Part shown: positions 17,912-26,703 of the stretch, piece by piece
How the letters are laid out: each line of letters starts with the position of its first letter
Position numbering within the stretch: the first letter of the stretch is position 1
Assembly: GCF_003121895.1 (NCBI RefSeq)
Contig: NZ_QEWW01000002.1
Span: 62,001 to 126,000, forward strand
Source: Ignatzschineria cameli
Lineage (GTDB): Bacteria; Pseudomonadota; Gammaproteobacteria; Cardiobacteriales; Wohlfahrtiimonadaceae
Direction: 5' to 3'
DNA length: 64,000 nucleotides
The notes under the pieces: generated by a model
What the model was told of the DNA's origin: nothing
The model's database searches: none
What the model saw: the letters and a program-made list of their open reading frames with translations, nothing else
Position numbers and translations under genes: made by a program

Positions 17912-17947
17912 AAAATCTTAAGTTCCTTACGAGCTTAAGATTTTTTT
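17912..17947 (+). terminator. Intrinsic terminator between the two barrel genes
   Basis: AAATCTTAAG pairs with CTTAAGATTT around an 11-base loop, followed by T's. The two paralogues are therefore separate transcription units. Confidence 0.88.
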
Positions 17948-18024
17948 ATTCTTTAAAAACAATTTATTAAGCGGTTTTTATAGCGCGAGAATAAAAAAAA
18001 ATGAGATAAAAAAGGTAAAAGCAG

Positions 18025-18033
18025 TGATATAAT
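18025..18033 (+). promoter_or_regulatory. Extended -10 promoter of barrel paralogue 2
   Basis: TGATATAAT is a perfect extended -10 element (TG-N-TATAAT), about 40 bases before the gene and just after the preceding terminator. No good -35 is seen, as is usual for extended -10 promoters. Confidence 0.55.
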
Positions 18034-18072
18034 TTTGCTCCAAAAGCTGATCTTTAAATATAGGAGATAAAG

Positions 18073-18732
18073 ATGAAAAAGCTACTGACCATCTCTGTGC
18101 TTTCTGCTGTAGTAGCAAGCGGTTTTACAGTTGCTCAAGCACAAGATTTTGACCAATATCTATCGGCAAAAGCAGTTCTCAATCATGTGAATAACAAATT
18201 TGAGGGTCAAATTAAAGATATCGATGGTGAAGATTCAGGTTCTATTAAAAAGAGCAAAAATGTAGGCGGTTTCCGTTTAGCTTACGGTATGATCTTCCCT
18301 GCTGGCGACAACAATGTTCGTGCTGAAGTTGAGTATGGTTACAATGGTAAAGTGAATGGTAAAGTGAAAGTATCAGATGAAGATTCTAAATCTGAGACAA
18401 AATCACAAGCATTAATGCTCAATGGTTATTACGATTTTAATACCGGTACAGCATTTACCCCATATGTAGGTGCAGGTATCGGTTATGCTCGCCTTAAAAA
18501 TAGCTTATCTGATGATGAAGTCTCCATCTCTAAGAGCAAAGGTAACTTTGCATGGCAGGTGGGCGCTGGTGTTAGCTATGCGGTAAACAGTAATGTTGCC
18601 GTTGATCTTTCATACCGTTTTATGGATTATGGTAAAGTTTCACACAGCTACAAAGATGGTGATACGACTGTAAATGGTAAAGTTAAACAGCGTGGTAATG
18701 AGTTTAGCTTAGGGGTTCGTTACACATTCTAA
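18073..18732 (+). CDS. Outer-membrane beta-barrel protein (opacity-type), paralogue 2
   Basis: A 219-residue paralogue of the preceding protein. The signal peptide ends VAQAQDF. Long stretches are near-identical to paralogue 1: QYLSAKAVLNHVNNKFE, FNTGTAFTPYVGAG, SKGNFAWQVGAGVSYAVNSN and RFMDYGKV. The differences and small insertions concentrate in predicted surface loops (the IKDIDGEDSGS, VKVSDEDSKSE and SYKDGDTTVNG regions). It ends FSLGVRYTF. TAGGAG is upstream of the ATG. This is a tandem duplication with loop divergence; the function is not known. Confidence 0.88.
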   Translation: MKKLLTISVLSAVVASGFTVAQAQDFDQYLSAKAVLNHVNNKFEGQIKDIDGEDSGSIKKSKNVGGFRLAYGMIFPAGDNNVRAEVEYGYNGKVNGKVKVSDEDSKSETKSQALMLNGYYDFNTGTAFTPYVGAGIGYARLKNSLSDDEVSISKSKGNFAWQVGAGVSYAVNSNVAVDLSYRFMDYGKVSHSYKDGDTTVNGKVKQRGNEFSLGVRYTF

Positions 18733-19068
18733 TTAGTGTGTGCTCTCTCTTAAGATAGAAAGAGGATCTATTGCAGATTTTCGATGAAGCCTTGAAACTT
18801 AGTTTCAGGGCTTTTTGCTATCTGATGATTGATCTTTGATGCTTGTTCTCTGATTGTTGATGCTTCTACCATCTATTCTTTTACGCTCAATTCTCCATCA
18901 AGTAGTAGGATTTCTGTGAAACATGAGGTTACAGAAGCGGAAGAAGATGCGGAGACTGTTGCTCATGATGGGGTAGAATAGAGGAAGAATCTTTGATGAG
19001 GTTTAGAGAAATACTGATCAGAGAAGATGATGTGCAGAAAGGGTATAGATTATCGATGGGAGATGAAG
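18733..19068. other. Spacer between barrel gene 2 and murQ
   Basis: It holds the barrel-gene terminator and then about 250 bases without a convincing gene, with a TTGATGCTT direct repeat near 18837-18866. The murQ promoter is not recognisable. Confidence 0.45.
18788..18816 (+). terminator. Intrinsic terminator after barrel paralogue 2
   Basis: AGCCTTGAAAC pairs with GTTTCAGGGCT (one G-T pair) around a 3-base loop, then five T. Confidence 0.88.
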
Positions 19069-20040
19069 ATGGAGCGATTAGTGAAAGAGAGTGACGCTAA
19101 GATCAATTCAGGAATCAATTCAGGAATCAATTTAGGGAGCTTAGAGACGGAGCAGCGTAATCATCACACGATGGCGATCGATACCTTATCGACATTAGAG
19201 ATGGTGCAACTGATCAATCGTGAAGATCAGCGAGTGATCGATGCTATCGAGGCGGCGACAGATCAAATTGCGGCAGCGATTGATGCTATTGTGCCTCGGC
19301 TGCGTCAAGGGGGGCGGCTAATCTATCTTGGCGCCGGAACTTCGGGGCGATTAGGTGTCTTAGATGCTTCAGAATGTCTTCCCACTTTTGGTGTCGGAGA
19401 GGAGAGTGTGTTAGCACTGATTGCCGGCGGGGATCGTGCATTACGTCATCCTGTAGAAGCGGCAGAGGATCAAGAGGATGCCGCAGTGACTGATCTGGCG
19501 AAAATTGGACTCTCCAAAAAGGATATTCTCTGTGCGATTGCCTCCTCAGGGCGCACCCCTTATGCACTCTCAGCTCTGCTATATGCCGGTAGTTTGGGGG
19601 CAGCGACGATCTCTTTAGCTTGTGTTTCAGAGAGTGCTATAGGAAAGATTGCCGATTATCCCATTGAAGTGATTGTCGGGCCAGAGGTGATTACGGGATC
19701 GACCCGAATGAAAGCAGGATCTGCGCAGAAGATGGTCCTCAATATGCTCTCAACAGGCGCTATGATTAAGTTAGGTAAGGTCTACCAAAATTTGATGGTC
19801 GATCTTCGAGCCACTAATCAGAAGCTGATTGAGAGAGCTCGGCAGATGGTGGTTGCCGCCACCGCGATCGATTATGAGCAAGCAACGGAACTTTTAGAGG
19901 CGGCAGATTACCATGTTAAAAGCGCTATTGTGATGGCTCATCTTGCTGTCGATTATCCGATGGCGCGTCAATTATTGGCAAAACATCAAGGAATGGTCAG
20001 AGCTGTTTTAGCAGAAGCGATCGCCAAGGAGATGGAATGA
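19069..20040 (+). CDS. murQ: N-acetylmuramic acid 6-phosphate etherase
   Basis: MurQ cleaves D-lactate from MurNAc-6-P, giving GlcNAc-6-P during cell-wall recycling. The SIS domain shows GGRLIYLGAGTSGRLGVLDASE, followed by STRMKAGSAQKMVLNM. ATG 19069 (323 residues; E. coli 298) has GGGAG six bases upstream; frames starting earlier at 19027 lack such a site. Just after the start is a small in-frame duplication, INSGINSGIN, typical of the micro-repeats seen across this window. The stop overlaps anmK by four bases (ATGA), so the two are translationally coupled. Confidence 0.95.
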   Translation: MERLVKESDAKINSGINSGINLGSLETEQRNHHTMAIDTLSTLEMVQLINREDQRVIDAIEAATDQIAAAIDAIVPRLRQGGRLIYLGAGTSGRLGVLDASECLPTFGVGEESVLALIAGGDRALRHPVEAAEDQEDAAVTDLAKIGLSKKDILCAIASSGRTPYALSALLYAGSLGAATISLACVSESAIGKIADYPIEVIVGPEVITGSTRMKAGSAQKMVLNMLSTGAMIKLGKVYQNLMVDLRATNQKLIERARQMVVAATAIDYEQATELLEAADYHVKSAIVMAHLAVDYPMARQLLAKHQGMVRAVLAEAIAKEME

Positions 20041-21284
20041 AGCAGAATCGAGATACCTTTGCCGTCGGTTTGATGACCGGTACCTCTCTTGATGGTGTTG
20101 ATGTCGCCTTAGTGAAGATTAGCGAGGAGATTCCTCAGGATAAGGAGGATGCAGCCACTGCCGGTGATGGGGTCAGATCCCAGCTACTCCATTTTATATC
20201 GCGCCCTTATTCGCCACAATTGCGGGAGAAGATCGAGACGCAGTGCCACAATGAGAGTTCTACGGTGGCAGAGATCTGCTCTCTCAATATGGCGTTAGGG
20301 GAGATCTATCGGCAGAGTGTTCAACAGCTCCTCGATGAGGTTGCGGTAAAGAGGCGTTTTGAGCCGGCGCTTTTTGTCGGATTTTCCGGAAAGCCAGATT
20401 TTATCGCTTCACATGGACAGACCATCTACCATCTTCCTCCGTCGGTTGCAAAGGAGAGGGGCTATACGGCATCGACTCTACAGATCGGCGACCCTTCCCC
20501 ATTGGCATACCATTTTCATTGTGATGTCTACTTCAATTTCCGCATGATGGATATCGTTGCCGGCGGTGATGGTGCGCCACTAGTCCCTATGACGGAGTAT
20601 CTGCTCTATCGCCATCCCGATTATCATCGGCTTTTGCAAAATATTGGCGGGATCGGCAATGTAACCCTTCTCCCTAAAGGGGCAAGAATTGAAGAGGTGA
20701 CCGCCTTTGATACTGGCCCGGGGAATATGATGATCAATGATGCAATGCGTCTTCTCTATCAGCGAGAATATGATCAAGATGGGGAGATCGCTCAAAAAGG
20801 GCAGTTGATTCCAGCGCTCTTTGAGGAGTTGCAGAGAGATCCTTACATTGCGCAGCAGCCCCCCAAATCAACAGGGCGGGAATATTTTGGCGCGCAATAT
20901 ACTTTACCACTACTTAAGCGTTATAAGGATCATGCGCCGGAGGATCTTATCCATACTTTAACTCGCTTTACCGCTTACTCCATTGCGGAGAGTTACCGCC
21001 GCTTTATCTTTCCCTATTATCAGATCGATCAGGTGATTGTTGCGGGGGGAGGGGCCTACAATTTAGCGTTGATGAGATATCTTCAGGACGCGCTTCCTCA
21101 AATAGCGCTCTTAACACAGGAAGATTTAGGTTTTTCAAGTGATGCCAAAGAGGCGATCGCTTTTGCTCTTTTAGGGTATTTAACAAAGGCGCGTCGAATC
21201 GGGAACTTACCGACAGCGACAGGGGCCTCTCAAGCTGTGGTATTAGGTCAAATTTGTCCCAATCCCTTCCCAGAGCAAGATTAA
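20037..21284 (+). CDS. anmK: Anhydro-N-acetylmuramic acid kinase
   Basis: AnmK opens and phosphorylates 1,6-anhydroMurNAc to MurNAc-6-P, the substrate of the coupled upstream MurQ. The N-terminal ATP-binding motif VGLMTGTSLDGVDVAL, the FDTGPGNMMIND phosphate-binding turn and the C-terminal IVAGGGAYNLALM are all present. At 415 residues it is about 45 longer than E. coli AnmK (369). The extra residues lie mainly in a charged insertion near 27-48 and at the C-terminus. It overlaps murQ by four bases. Confidence 0.95.
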   Translation: MKQNRDTFAVGLMTGTSLDGVDVALVKISEEIPQDKEDAATAGDGVRSQLLHFISRPYSPQLREKIETQCHNESSTVAEICSLNMALGEIYRQSVQQLLDEVAVKRRFEPALFVGFSGKPDFIASHGQTIYHLPPSVAKERGYTASTLQIGDPSPLAYHFHCDVYFNFRMMDIVAGGDGAPLVPMTEYLLYRHPDYHRLLQNIGGIGNVTLLPKGARIEEVTAFDTGPGNMMINDAMRLLYQREYDQDGEIAQKGQLIPALFEELQRDPYIAQQPPKSTGREYFGAQYTLPLLKRYKDHAPEDLIHTLTRFTAYSIAESYRRFIFPYYQIDQVIVAGGGAYNLALMRYLQDALPQIALLTQEDLGFSSDAKEAIAFALLGYLTKARRIGNLPTATGASQAVVLGQICPNPFPEQD

Positions 21285-21346
21285 TTAATGTTACAATACT
21301 CCAATTGATAACCATTCTTTTTTGCCCTATCTGTAGGAGGTCAGCA

Positions 21347-22276
21347 ATGTCGATAACGAATAACACACTAGAAACAAAAAAGGGGAGTGAAGAGGCTCCT
21401 GTTTTAGTCCTAGGCGTAAGTGAATGGCGTGCCGAAGAGTGTGATCATGAGAATATTGTCAATTGCTTAGAAGATGGGCAGGTGCTCTATTTCCCCTCAC
21501 TCCCTTTTGTCTTAACAGAAGAGGAACAAGCGCTTTTAGATCCCCGTTTAGTGAGTCCTAAACGTAAAAATATTATGTATCAAGCAGATCAAGGAAGCAT
21601 TAAAGGGATTGCTGAGAATGCTTCAGCGCAGGAAAAGAGCGCCATTGAAGGGCTTTTAAAACGTTATTCTGAAGCAAGTTACCAACTTCTAACAGATCTT
21701 ATCCCTCAATATAGAGGGAAACTCCACAGTCCAATGAATACATTGCGACTCAATGCGATCGATGAGTGGAGTGATAGTCACTCTTTTCGAAAAGATGATC
21801 GTCGTTTACATGTCGATGCATTTCCATCGAGACCATTGCATGGCCGTCGAATTATTCGGATCTTTAATAATATCAATCCTAATGGGATTCCCCGTAAATG
21901 GCGTGTTGGAGAGCCTTTCCCTCAATTGGCTGAACGTCTTCTTCCTAAGAGTAAACCCTACTCTCGGATCGGCGCTGCACTTCTAGATCGCTTGCAGATT
22001 ACAAAAAGCCGTCGAACTCATTATGATCATATTATGTTGCAATTTCATGATCTGATGAAAGAGGATCAAGCTTATCAAGATCAGGGCATTCAATGGGATA
22101 TTAGCTTTATGCCGGGTTCAACTTGGATCTGCTTCTCAGATCAGACGCCTCATGCTGCCATGAGTGGACAATTTATGTTAGAGCAGACTTTCCAGTTAGA
22201 TGTTGAAGATATGGTAGATCCTCAAAAATCACCCTTAAAGGTCTTAGAAGCGATGGTGAATAAGCCATTAATATAA
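21347..22276 (+). CDS. kdoO: Kdo hydroxylase (Fe(II)/2-oxoglutarate dioxygenase, KdoO type)
   Basis: KdoO hydroxylates the Kdo sugar of the lipopolysaccharide inner core at C3. The 309-residue protein has the family's DRRLHVDAFPSRPLHGRRI with the H-x-D iron ligands, and a later His in SDQTPHAAMSGQFMLEQTF as third ligand; RRIIRIFNNINP and DISFMPGSTWICFSD are also conserved. ATG 21347 has a strong AGGAGG; an upstream in-frame start at 21254 would overlap anmK and has no such site. It follows anmK by about 60 bases and may share its transcript. Assigned from memory of the family. Confidence 0.85.
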   Translation: MSITNNTLETKKGSEEAPVLVLGVSEWRAEECDHENIVNCLEDGQVLYFPSLPFVLTEEEQALLDPRLVSPKRKNIMYQADQGSIKGIAENASAQEKSAIEGLLKRYSEASYQLLTDLIPQYRGKLHSPMNTLRLNAIDEWSDSHSFRKDDRRLHVDAFPSRPLHGRRIIRIFNNINPNGIPRKWRVGEPFPQLAERLLPKSKPYSRIGAALLDRLQITKSRRTHYDHIMLQFHDLMKEDQAYQDQGIQWDISFMPGSTWICFSDQTPHAAMSGQFMLEQTFQLDVEDMVDPQKSPLKVLEAMVNKPLI

Positions 22277-22332
22277 TGACAATGTAATGATAATGTAACG
22301 ATCATGTAACACTTCGGTAGAAGTGTAATGGA

Positions 22333-22362
22333 AGGGCGAGCGATAAAGATCTCGCCTTTTTT
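22333..22362 (+). terminator. Intrinsic terminator after kdoO
   Basis: AAGGGCGAG pairs with CTCGCCTT (one bulged G) around a 10-base loop, followed by six T. It closes the murQ-anmK-kdoO stretch. Confidence 0.85.
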
Positions 22363-22531
22363 ATCTCTTCTTTATTTCTTTTTTAAAATTTTCACAATTT
22401 TTATGAGAGATATCGTAGAATTATACTCGTTTGATTATCGATCATTCGCTCAGGGTAGATGCATGCCATCACAGATGCGGCATCATCATTTATAAGATTA
22501 TTTGCGATGGGTTATAAGGGGAGTTTTGACA

Positions 22532-23209
22532 ATGTATGAAGCAACAATGCTATTGCTTACTTTAGCGGGAATTCAGTTAGTTGCACTGATCTCTCCTGGT
22601 CCCGATTTTTTCTTAATTACCCAAGTTGCCGTCAGCCACTCTAGAAGAGAGGCCTTTATGGCAGTTTTTGGTGTCACTATTGGTGTTGCTGTCTGGGCGC
22701 TTGTTGCGCTATTGGGGCTGCATCTTTTAGTAGAGCAATTTCCTTGGATTCAAGGAGCTCTCTATTTAGCCGGTGGTAGCTATCTTAGTTACTTAGGTCT
22801 TCTGCTCTTAAAGAGCGGTTTAAGAGCGCGACATCAGCAGAAGCAGGGGATCGCCAATAATGTGACCGAGAAGGTAATGGCTCGTGTTGTAGATGAGCGT
22901 AAAGGGGTACAATTTCTCTTTAAAGGATTGTTAACTAATCTTGCAAACCCTAAAGCGTTAATCTATTTCGGGAGTGTTTTTGTTCTCTTTGTTGGGGATA
23001 ATATCTCCAATATTATGCGCGTGGAGATCTTTGCTTTAGTTGTGATCTTGACGTTTCTCTGGTTTGCAGTAGTGGCAATTCTCTTCTCTTTGCCCAAGCC
23101 GAAAGCGATCTATCAAAAGTTAGGAGCTTATATTGATGCTACTGCCGGTGCTCTCTTTCTCCTCTTTGGTCTCAATCTTCTCTATCAAGGGAGTACCATG
23201 TTGCTCTAG
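22532..23209 (+). CDS. LysE/RhtB-family amino-acid exporter
   Basis: A 225-residue inner-membrane exporter with about six hydrophobic segments. The signature of the family is LVALISPGPDFFLITQVAVSHSRREAF near residue 16, followed by GVTIGVAVWALVALLGLHLL, and NLANPKALIYFGSVFVLF near residue 140. Such proteins expel amino acids such as lysine, threonine or homoserine lactones; the substrate cannot be told. ATG 22532 has GGGGAG nine bases upstream; an in-frame TTG ten codons earlier is less likely. It stands alone, closed by its own terminator. Confidence 0.92.
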   Translation: MYEATMLLLTLAGIQLVALISPGPDFFLITQVAVSHSRREAFMAVFGVTIGVAVWALVALLGLHLLVEQFPWIQGALYLAGGSYLSYLGLLLLKSGLRARHQQKQGIANNVTEKVMARVVDERKGVQFLFKGLLTNLANPKALIYFGSVFVLFVGDNISNIMRVEIFALVVILTFLWFAVVAILFSLPKPKAIYQKLGAYIDATAGALFLLFGLNLLYQGSTMLL

Positions 23210-23236
23210 GACTATATTTACTTTGAAGAAAAATAC

Positions 23237-23278
23237 TTGAAGAGAAAGATTTGAAGAGAAAGATTTGAAGAGAAAGAG
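23237..23278. repeat. 14-bp tandem repeat, three copies
   Basis: TTGAAGAGAAAGAT is repeated twice exactly and a third time with a change at the end (period 14). The third copy runs into the stem of the terminator behind the LysE gene. Confidence 0.9.
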
Positions 23279-23306
23279 GCTAGGGATTAGATCGCTAGCC
23301 TCTTTT
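23274..23306 (+). terminator. Intrinsic terminator after the LysE-family gene
   Basis: AAGAGGCTAG pairs perfectly with CTAGCCTCTT around an 11-base loop, with a short T tail. Confidence 0.75.
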
Positions 23307-23398
23307 GATATATCAAGATATGTATCAAGATTGATATATTGAATATGATATATGGGAATGGATTTGCTCGAGATTGATCCGTTAGGATCGACCGCCGG

Positions 23399-24100
23399 TT
23401 ATTTCGATTCAGCCATATAGAGATTAATCGTATCTTCGATATGATTCTTCATTAAGGCAACCCCTTTCTCCGCATCTCGTGTTAAGAGAGCATTGTAGAG
23501 CTCGCGATGAACATCGACAAAGTGATCAACATTTTCTAGCTTTCTGACATTAGTTCTTGTCTCATTGAGCGATTCGAAGAGTTGTTTGAAGATAATCTCC
23601 ATCATCTCTACCATTGTGGGGTTATGACTTGCCTTGATAAGTGCAAGATGGAAGCGAAGATCCTCTTTAGTGGCAGCCTTATGAAGCTTAATTCGTTCTT
23701 CAAGAGCGATGAGAGTCTCCTCAATATGCTTTAAATCATCATTCGTTGCTCGTTTTGTTGCTAGAACAAAAGCCCTTGTCTCTAAGCCTTCTCGAATCTC
23801 AAGAAGATCAACGATCGCCGCTGAATGAATATTGAGAACACTATTTTTTAGGCGACTGAGAATAAGATCTTTATCACTTCTTGTTAAGAAGAGAAGCCCC
23901 TCACGGTCGAGGAAGATATCCTCCTCTTTAAGAACCTCAATCGCTTTTAAGATATCCTCTTCAGATCTCTGTAGGCTCGATTGAATCTCCGGTAATGCCG
24001 GTAAAATCTCTCCCGGCAGAAATTGGCCTGATTCAATCATCTCCATAAAATCGAGAATCACTTCTTCATGTGGTAAGCGTTCAACAGCGGATAATTTCAT
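23399..24100 (-). CDS. GntR/FadR-type transcriptional regulator with FCD domain
   Basis: A 233-residue predicted regulator. Residues ~8-75 form a winged helix (LPHEEVILDFMEMIESGQFLPG, then EDILKAIEVLKEEDIFL, then the wing LLFLTRS). This part is weaker than typical GntR heads. Residues ~95-225 are an all-helical FCD domain (LLEIREGLETRAFVLATKRA, DLRFHLALIKASHNPTM, FVDVHRELYNALLTRD), with Asp/His residues that usually bind a metal and an organic acid. ATG 24100 has a perfect GGAGG; an in-frame start at 24169 lacks one. Ligand and targets are unknown; the downstream neighbour is a convergent LysE gene. Confidence 0.85.
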   Translation of the reverse strand: MKLSAVERLPHEEVILDFMEMIESGQFLPGEILPALPEIQSSLQRSEEDILKAIEVLKEEDIFLDREGLLFLTRSDKDLILSRLKNSVLNIHSAAIVDLLEIREGLETRAFVLATKRATNDDLKHIEETLIALEERIKLHKAATKEDLRFHLALIKASHNPTMVEMMEIIFKQLFESLNETRTNVRKLENVDHFVDVHRELYNALLTRDAEKGVALMKNHIEDTINLYMAESK

Positions 24101-24435
24101 CTCACATTCCTCCAAATATTGGTTATCGAATAATCGATAAGGTAGCATTTTTATAGGGTTTTCAGTCACTCTGCTGCTACCGAAGTAGGTGCTGGTTATT
24201 TTTGTTATCTAGTTTTACTTTTACATAAAAGCGTTAAGGGAGCAATCTATTTATCATATTGACCCTCATGATGCCCTTGTCCTGATTGTCGCTTTGATAA
24301 ATGATGACTCCCTTATCAGATCGAGATGGAAGATTGAAGAGATTCTTAAAAGACTCTATTTTAAGAGCTCTCTCAAAACTCCCTCAAAATCTCCCAAATA
24401 CTCTTTCAAATTACTCTCTCAAATACTTTAAGAAT
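24101..24435. other. Low-complexity spacer before the CoA-disulfide-reductase-like gene
   Basis: From 24364 to 24430 the + strand is a degenerate array of CTCTCTCAAA/CTCCCTCAAAA/CTCCCAAATA units with a period near 10-14. I see no gene. Both the regulator promoter and the 3' end of the leftward redox gene lie here. Confidence 0.5.
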
Positions 24436-25794
24436 TTATTTAGCGGTATTTGCTGCGATATTGATCGCTTCCCAAGTGGTGGTAAAGGGAGGTGCATAGC
24501 CGAGATCGAGAAATCCTAACTCTTCTGTCGAAAGTTCGGCATGAATTGCAACAGAGAGCGCATGTAGGCGGAGTGCTGCATCACGTTTCCCAAAGATCTG
24601 TGCCCCCACTAAGCGGTGATTATCTTCTCGATAGACCAGCTTGATAGTAAGCTCCACCTGTCCTGGATAGTAATCGGTATGGTTAGCTGTTTTGATCAGA
24701 GTAGTTTTATATTTTACATCTGTTGATTCTTCTAAACGCTTTGCCATACTCTCCGTAAGTCCGGTGCTTCCTGCTTCATATTGGCCCACCTTGATCATAC
24801 TTGAGCCTAAAGCGCCGGGGAAGGCGATATATTGATCTTGTGAACGGACAATATTACTGCCGATAATGCGGCCCATCTTATTGGCATAGGTGGCAAGAGG
24901 AATGTAGCGATCCCCTAATTGACGATGATAGATTGAGGCACAATCGCCGGCACTAAAGATTCCCTCGATAGAAGTTTCCCCAAATTGATCGATTAAGATC
25001 GCCCCATTGGGAAGTTTTTTTAATTTGGGATCGGTGAGAAACTCAGTATTAGGACGAAAGCCGATAGCGACAACAACAGCATCAACGTCAATTTTTCCCG
25101 ACTCGGTCTCTACGGCAATAATTTTTTCACCTTCACGCTGAAAGCCGGTGACATTTTGTTGTAGCCTTAGATCAATTCCCTCTTTCTCTAAAGCTTGCTG
25201 CATTAATTTGGAGAATTCATGGTCGAAAGGACCTTGCATAATGGCGTCACCACTTTGCAGTAGGGTCACTTTTTTCCCCAATAATGCTAATTGATCTGCA
25301 ACTTCTACGCCAATAAAGCCACCGCCAATAATCGCAATCGATCGATATTGATCAAGTTTCGATTTTAGTGCTTCAGCATCTCGTAGTTTTGTGTGGAGAT
25401 AGAGATTAGGCGCATCCATACCATCAAAGGGGAGTCGGTTTGCTCGTGCTCCTGTTGCGATCATAAGGCGGTCGAAGGCAATCTCTCGGCTCTCCCCATT
25501 TTTATCACGATAGGTAACAATTTTGCGTTGGCTATCAACCGCTGTTGCTTCAGATTCAAGCAGAAGGTTAATCCCACTTTTTTCGATCATTTCCGGCGTT
25601 CGCGCAAACATTCTTTGAGGGTCATCAAATTGCCCTCCGAGATAGTAGGGAAGGCCACAAGCACCAAAGGAGATATAGTTCTCTCGTTCGATAACAGTAA
25701 TATTGGCATGAGGATTTTCCCGCTTTGCTTTTGCGGCAACACTCATCCCGGCAGCAATTCCACCAATTACGACAATATTGAGCTTCTGTTGCAT
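24436..25794 (-). CDS. CoA-disulfide reductase / NADH oxidase-family flavoprotein
   Basis: A 452-residue FAD-dependent pyridine-nucleotide disulfide oxidoreductase. It has VVIGGIAAGMSVAAKAKR (FAD), the single redox Cys in FGACGLPYYLGG near residue 44, as in CoA-disulfide reductases and NADH oxidases, a second dinucleotide fold IAIIGGGFIGVEVADQLA, and IFSAGDCASIY (FAD). The C-terminal dimerisation domain ends FTTTWEAINIAANTA. It is likely to reduce CoA or related disulfides with NAD(P)H, or to reduce O2. ATG 25794 has AAGGAGG. The upstream esterase gene ends 10 bases before it, so they form an operon. Confidence 0.88.
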   Translation of the reverse strand: MQQKLNIVVIGGIAAGMSVAAKAKRENPHANITVIERENYISFGACGLPYYLGGQFDDPQRMFARTPEMIEKSGINLLLESEATAVDSQRKIVTYRDKNGESREIAFDRLMIATGARANRLPFDGMDAPNLYLHTKLRDAEALKSKLDQYRSIAIIGGGFIGVEVADQLALLGKKVTLLQSGDAIMQGPFDHEFSKLMQQALEKEGIDLRLQQNVTGFQREGEKIIAVETESGKIDVDAVVVAIGFRPNTEFLTDPKLKKLPNGAILIDQFGETSIEGIFSAGDCASIYHRQLGDRYIPLATYANKMGRIIGSNIVRSQDQYIAFPGALGSSMIKVGQYEAGSTGLTESMAKRLEESTDVKYKTTLIKTANHTDYYPGQVELTIKLVYREDNHRLVGAQIFGKRDAALRLHALSVAIHAELSTEELGFLDLGYAPPFTTTWEAINIAANTAK

Positions 25795-25804
25795 CATCTC
25801 CTCC

Positions 25805-26464
25805 TTAACCAAGACGTTCAATAAGCCATTTGGCGATATCTTGTAACTCTTCGTTAATGACTTCATGCTGCATAGGGTAATCATGCCAGCGTGTCTCAAC
25901 TCCTTGTGCTTTGAGAAATTGCTCCGCAGCTCGGCCTAATTCCATCTTAACGACGGGATCTAAAGAGCCATGAAGATGGAGGGTTGGAATCTGCTTTCGC
26001 TTCTCATCGATCGTAATGGCTTCATCAAAGGTTGCGCTATAGGTGGAGAGTGCCATAACTCCGCCGACATTATGGGGATATGCGATAAAGGCGGTATGAA
26101 GAACGACAGCGCCTCCTTGTGAAAAGCCAGCAAGGATAATACGTTCGAGCGGAATTCCTTTTGCGATCTCAGCTTCAATCAGTGAGATAATATATTGACT
26201 CGATTCATCGAGTTCAGAGAGCTTTATTTCACGAGGTGAGGTTAGGGCAATAATGTCATACCAAGAGGGCATGGGAAAACCATTATTTAAAGTGACGGGA
26301 CGAACCGGCGCTTGGGGTAAGATAAAGCGGGTATGGGGGAGTGCATCTCGTTGCAAAATTTGGGCGACGGGGAGAAAGTCCTCTTTAGTTGCGCCAAGAC
26401 CATGTAGCCAAATTACGGCGGAATCAGCAGATTGTTTAGGGTCAAGAATAATGGGTTTATCCAT
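25805..26464 (-). CDS. Alpha/beta-hydrolase carboxylesterase (phospholipase/carboxylesterase family)
   Basis: A 219-residue soluble serine hydrolase of the EstB/acyl-protein-thioesterase type. It has AVIWLHGLGATKEDFLPVA (oxyanion region), the nucleophile elbow GFSQGG near residue 115, the Asp in HGSLDPVV and the His in YPMQHEV, forming a complete catalytic triad. GAGGAG precedes the ATG. It is the first gene of a two-gene unit with the CoA-disulfide-reductase-like enzyme; the functional link is unclear. Confidence 0.9.
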   Translation of the reverse strand: MDKPIILDPKQSADSAVIWLHGLGATKEDFLPVAQILQRDALPHTRFILPQAPVRPVTLNNGFPMPSWYDIIALTSPREIKLSELDESSQYIISLIEAEIAKGIPLERIILAGFSQGGAVVLHTAFIAYPHNVGGVMALSTYSATFDEAITIDEKRKQIPTLHLHGSLDPVVKMELGRAAEQFLKAQGVETRWHDYPMQHEVINEELQDIAKWLIERLG

Positions 26465-26703
26465 GGAAAGCTCCTCTTTTAGTCTATTTCTGATTTCCTC
26501 ATTGATTGATCATCTAATCGTCTAGTCGTCTATCGTTTTACTATCTAATATTTCAATATCTTTATTTATTCTCTACTTTTTAAAATTGAGAGAGGTGTGA
26601 ATAGGATTGAATACGATATTAAATGAGTAAATAAGTAAATGAGGTATTGAATTTGATCATAACATTGATCGCTTCCTTCTGCAGAAGCAGCAGATGAGGA
26701 TAT

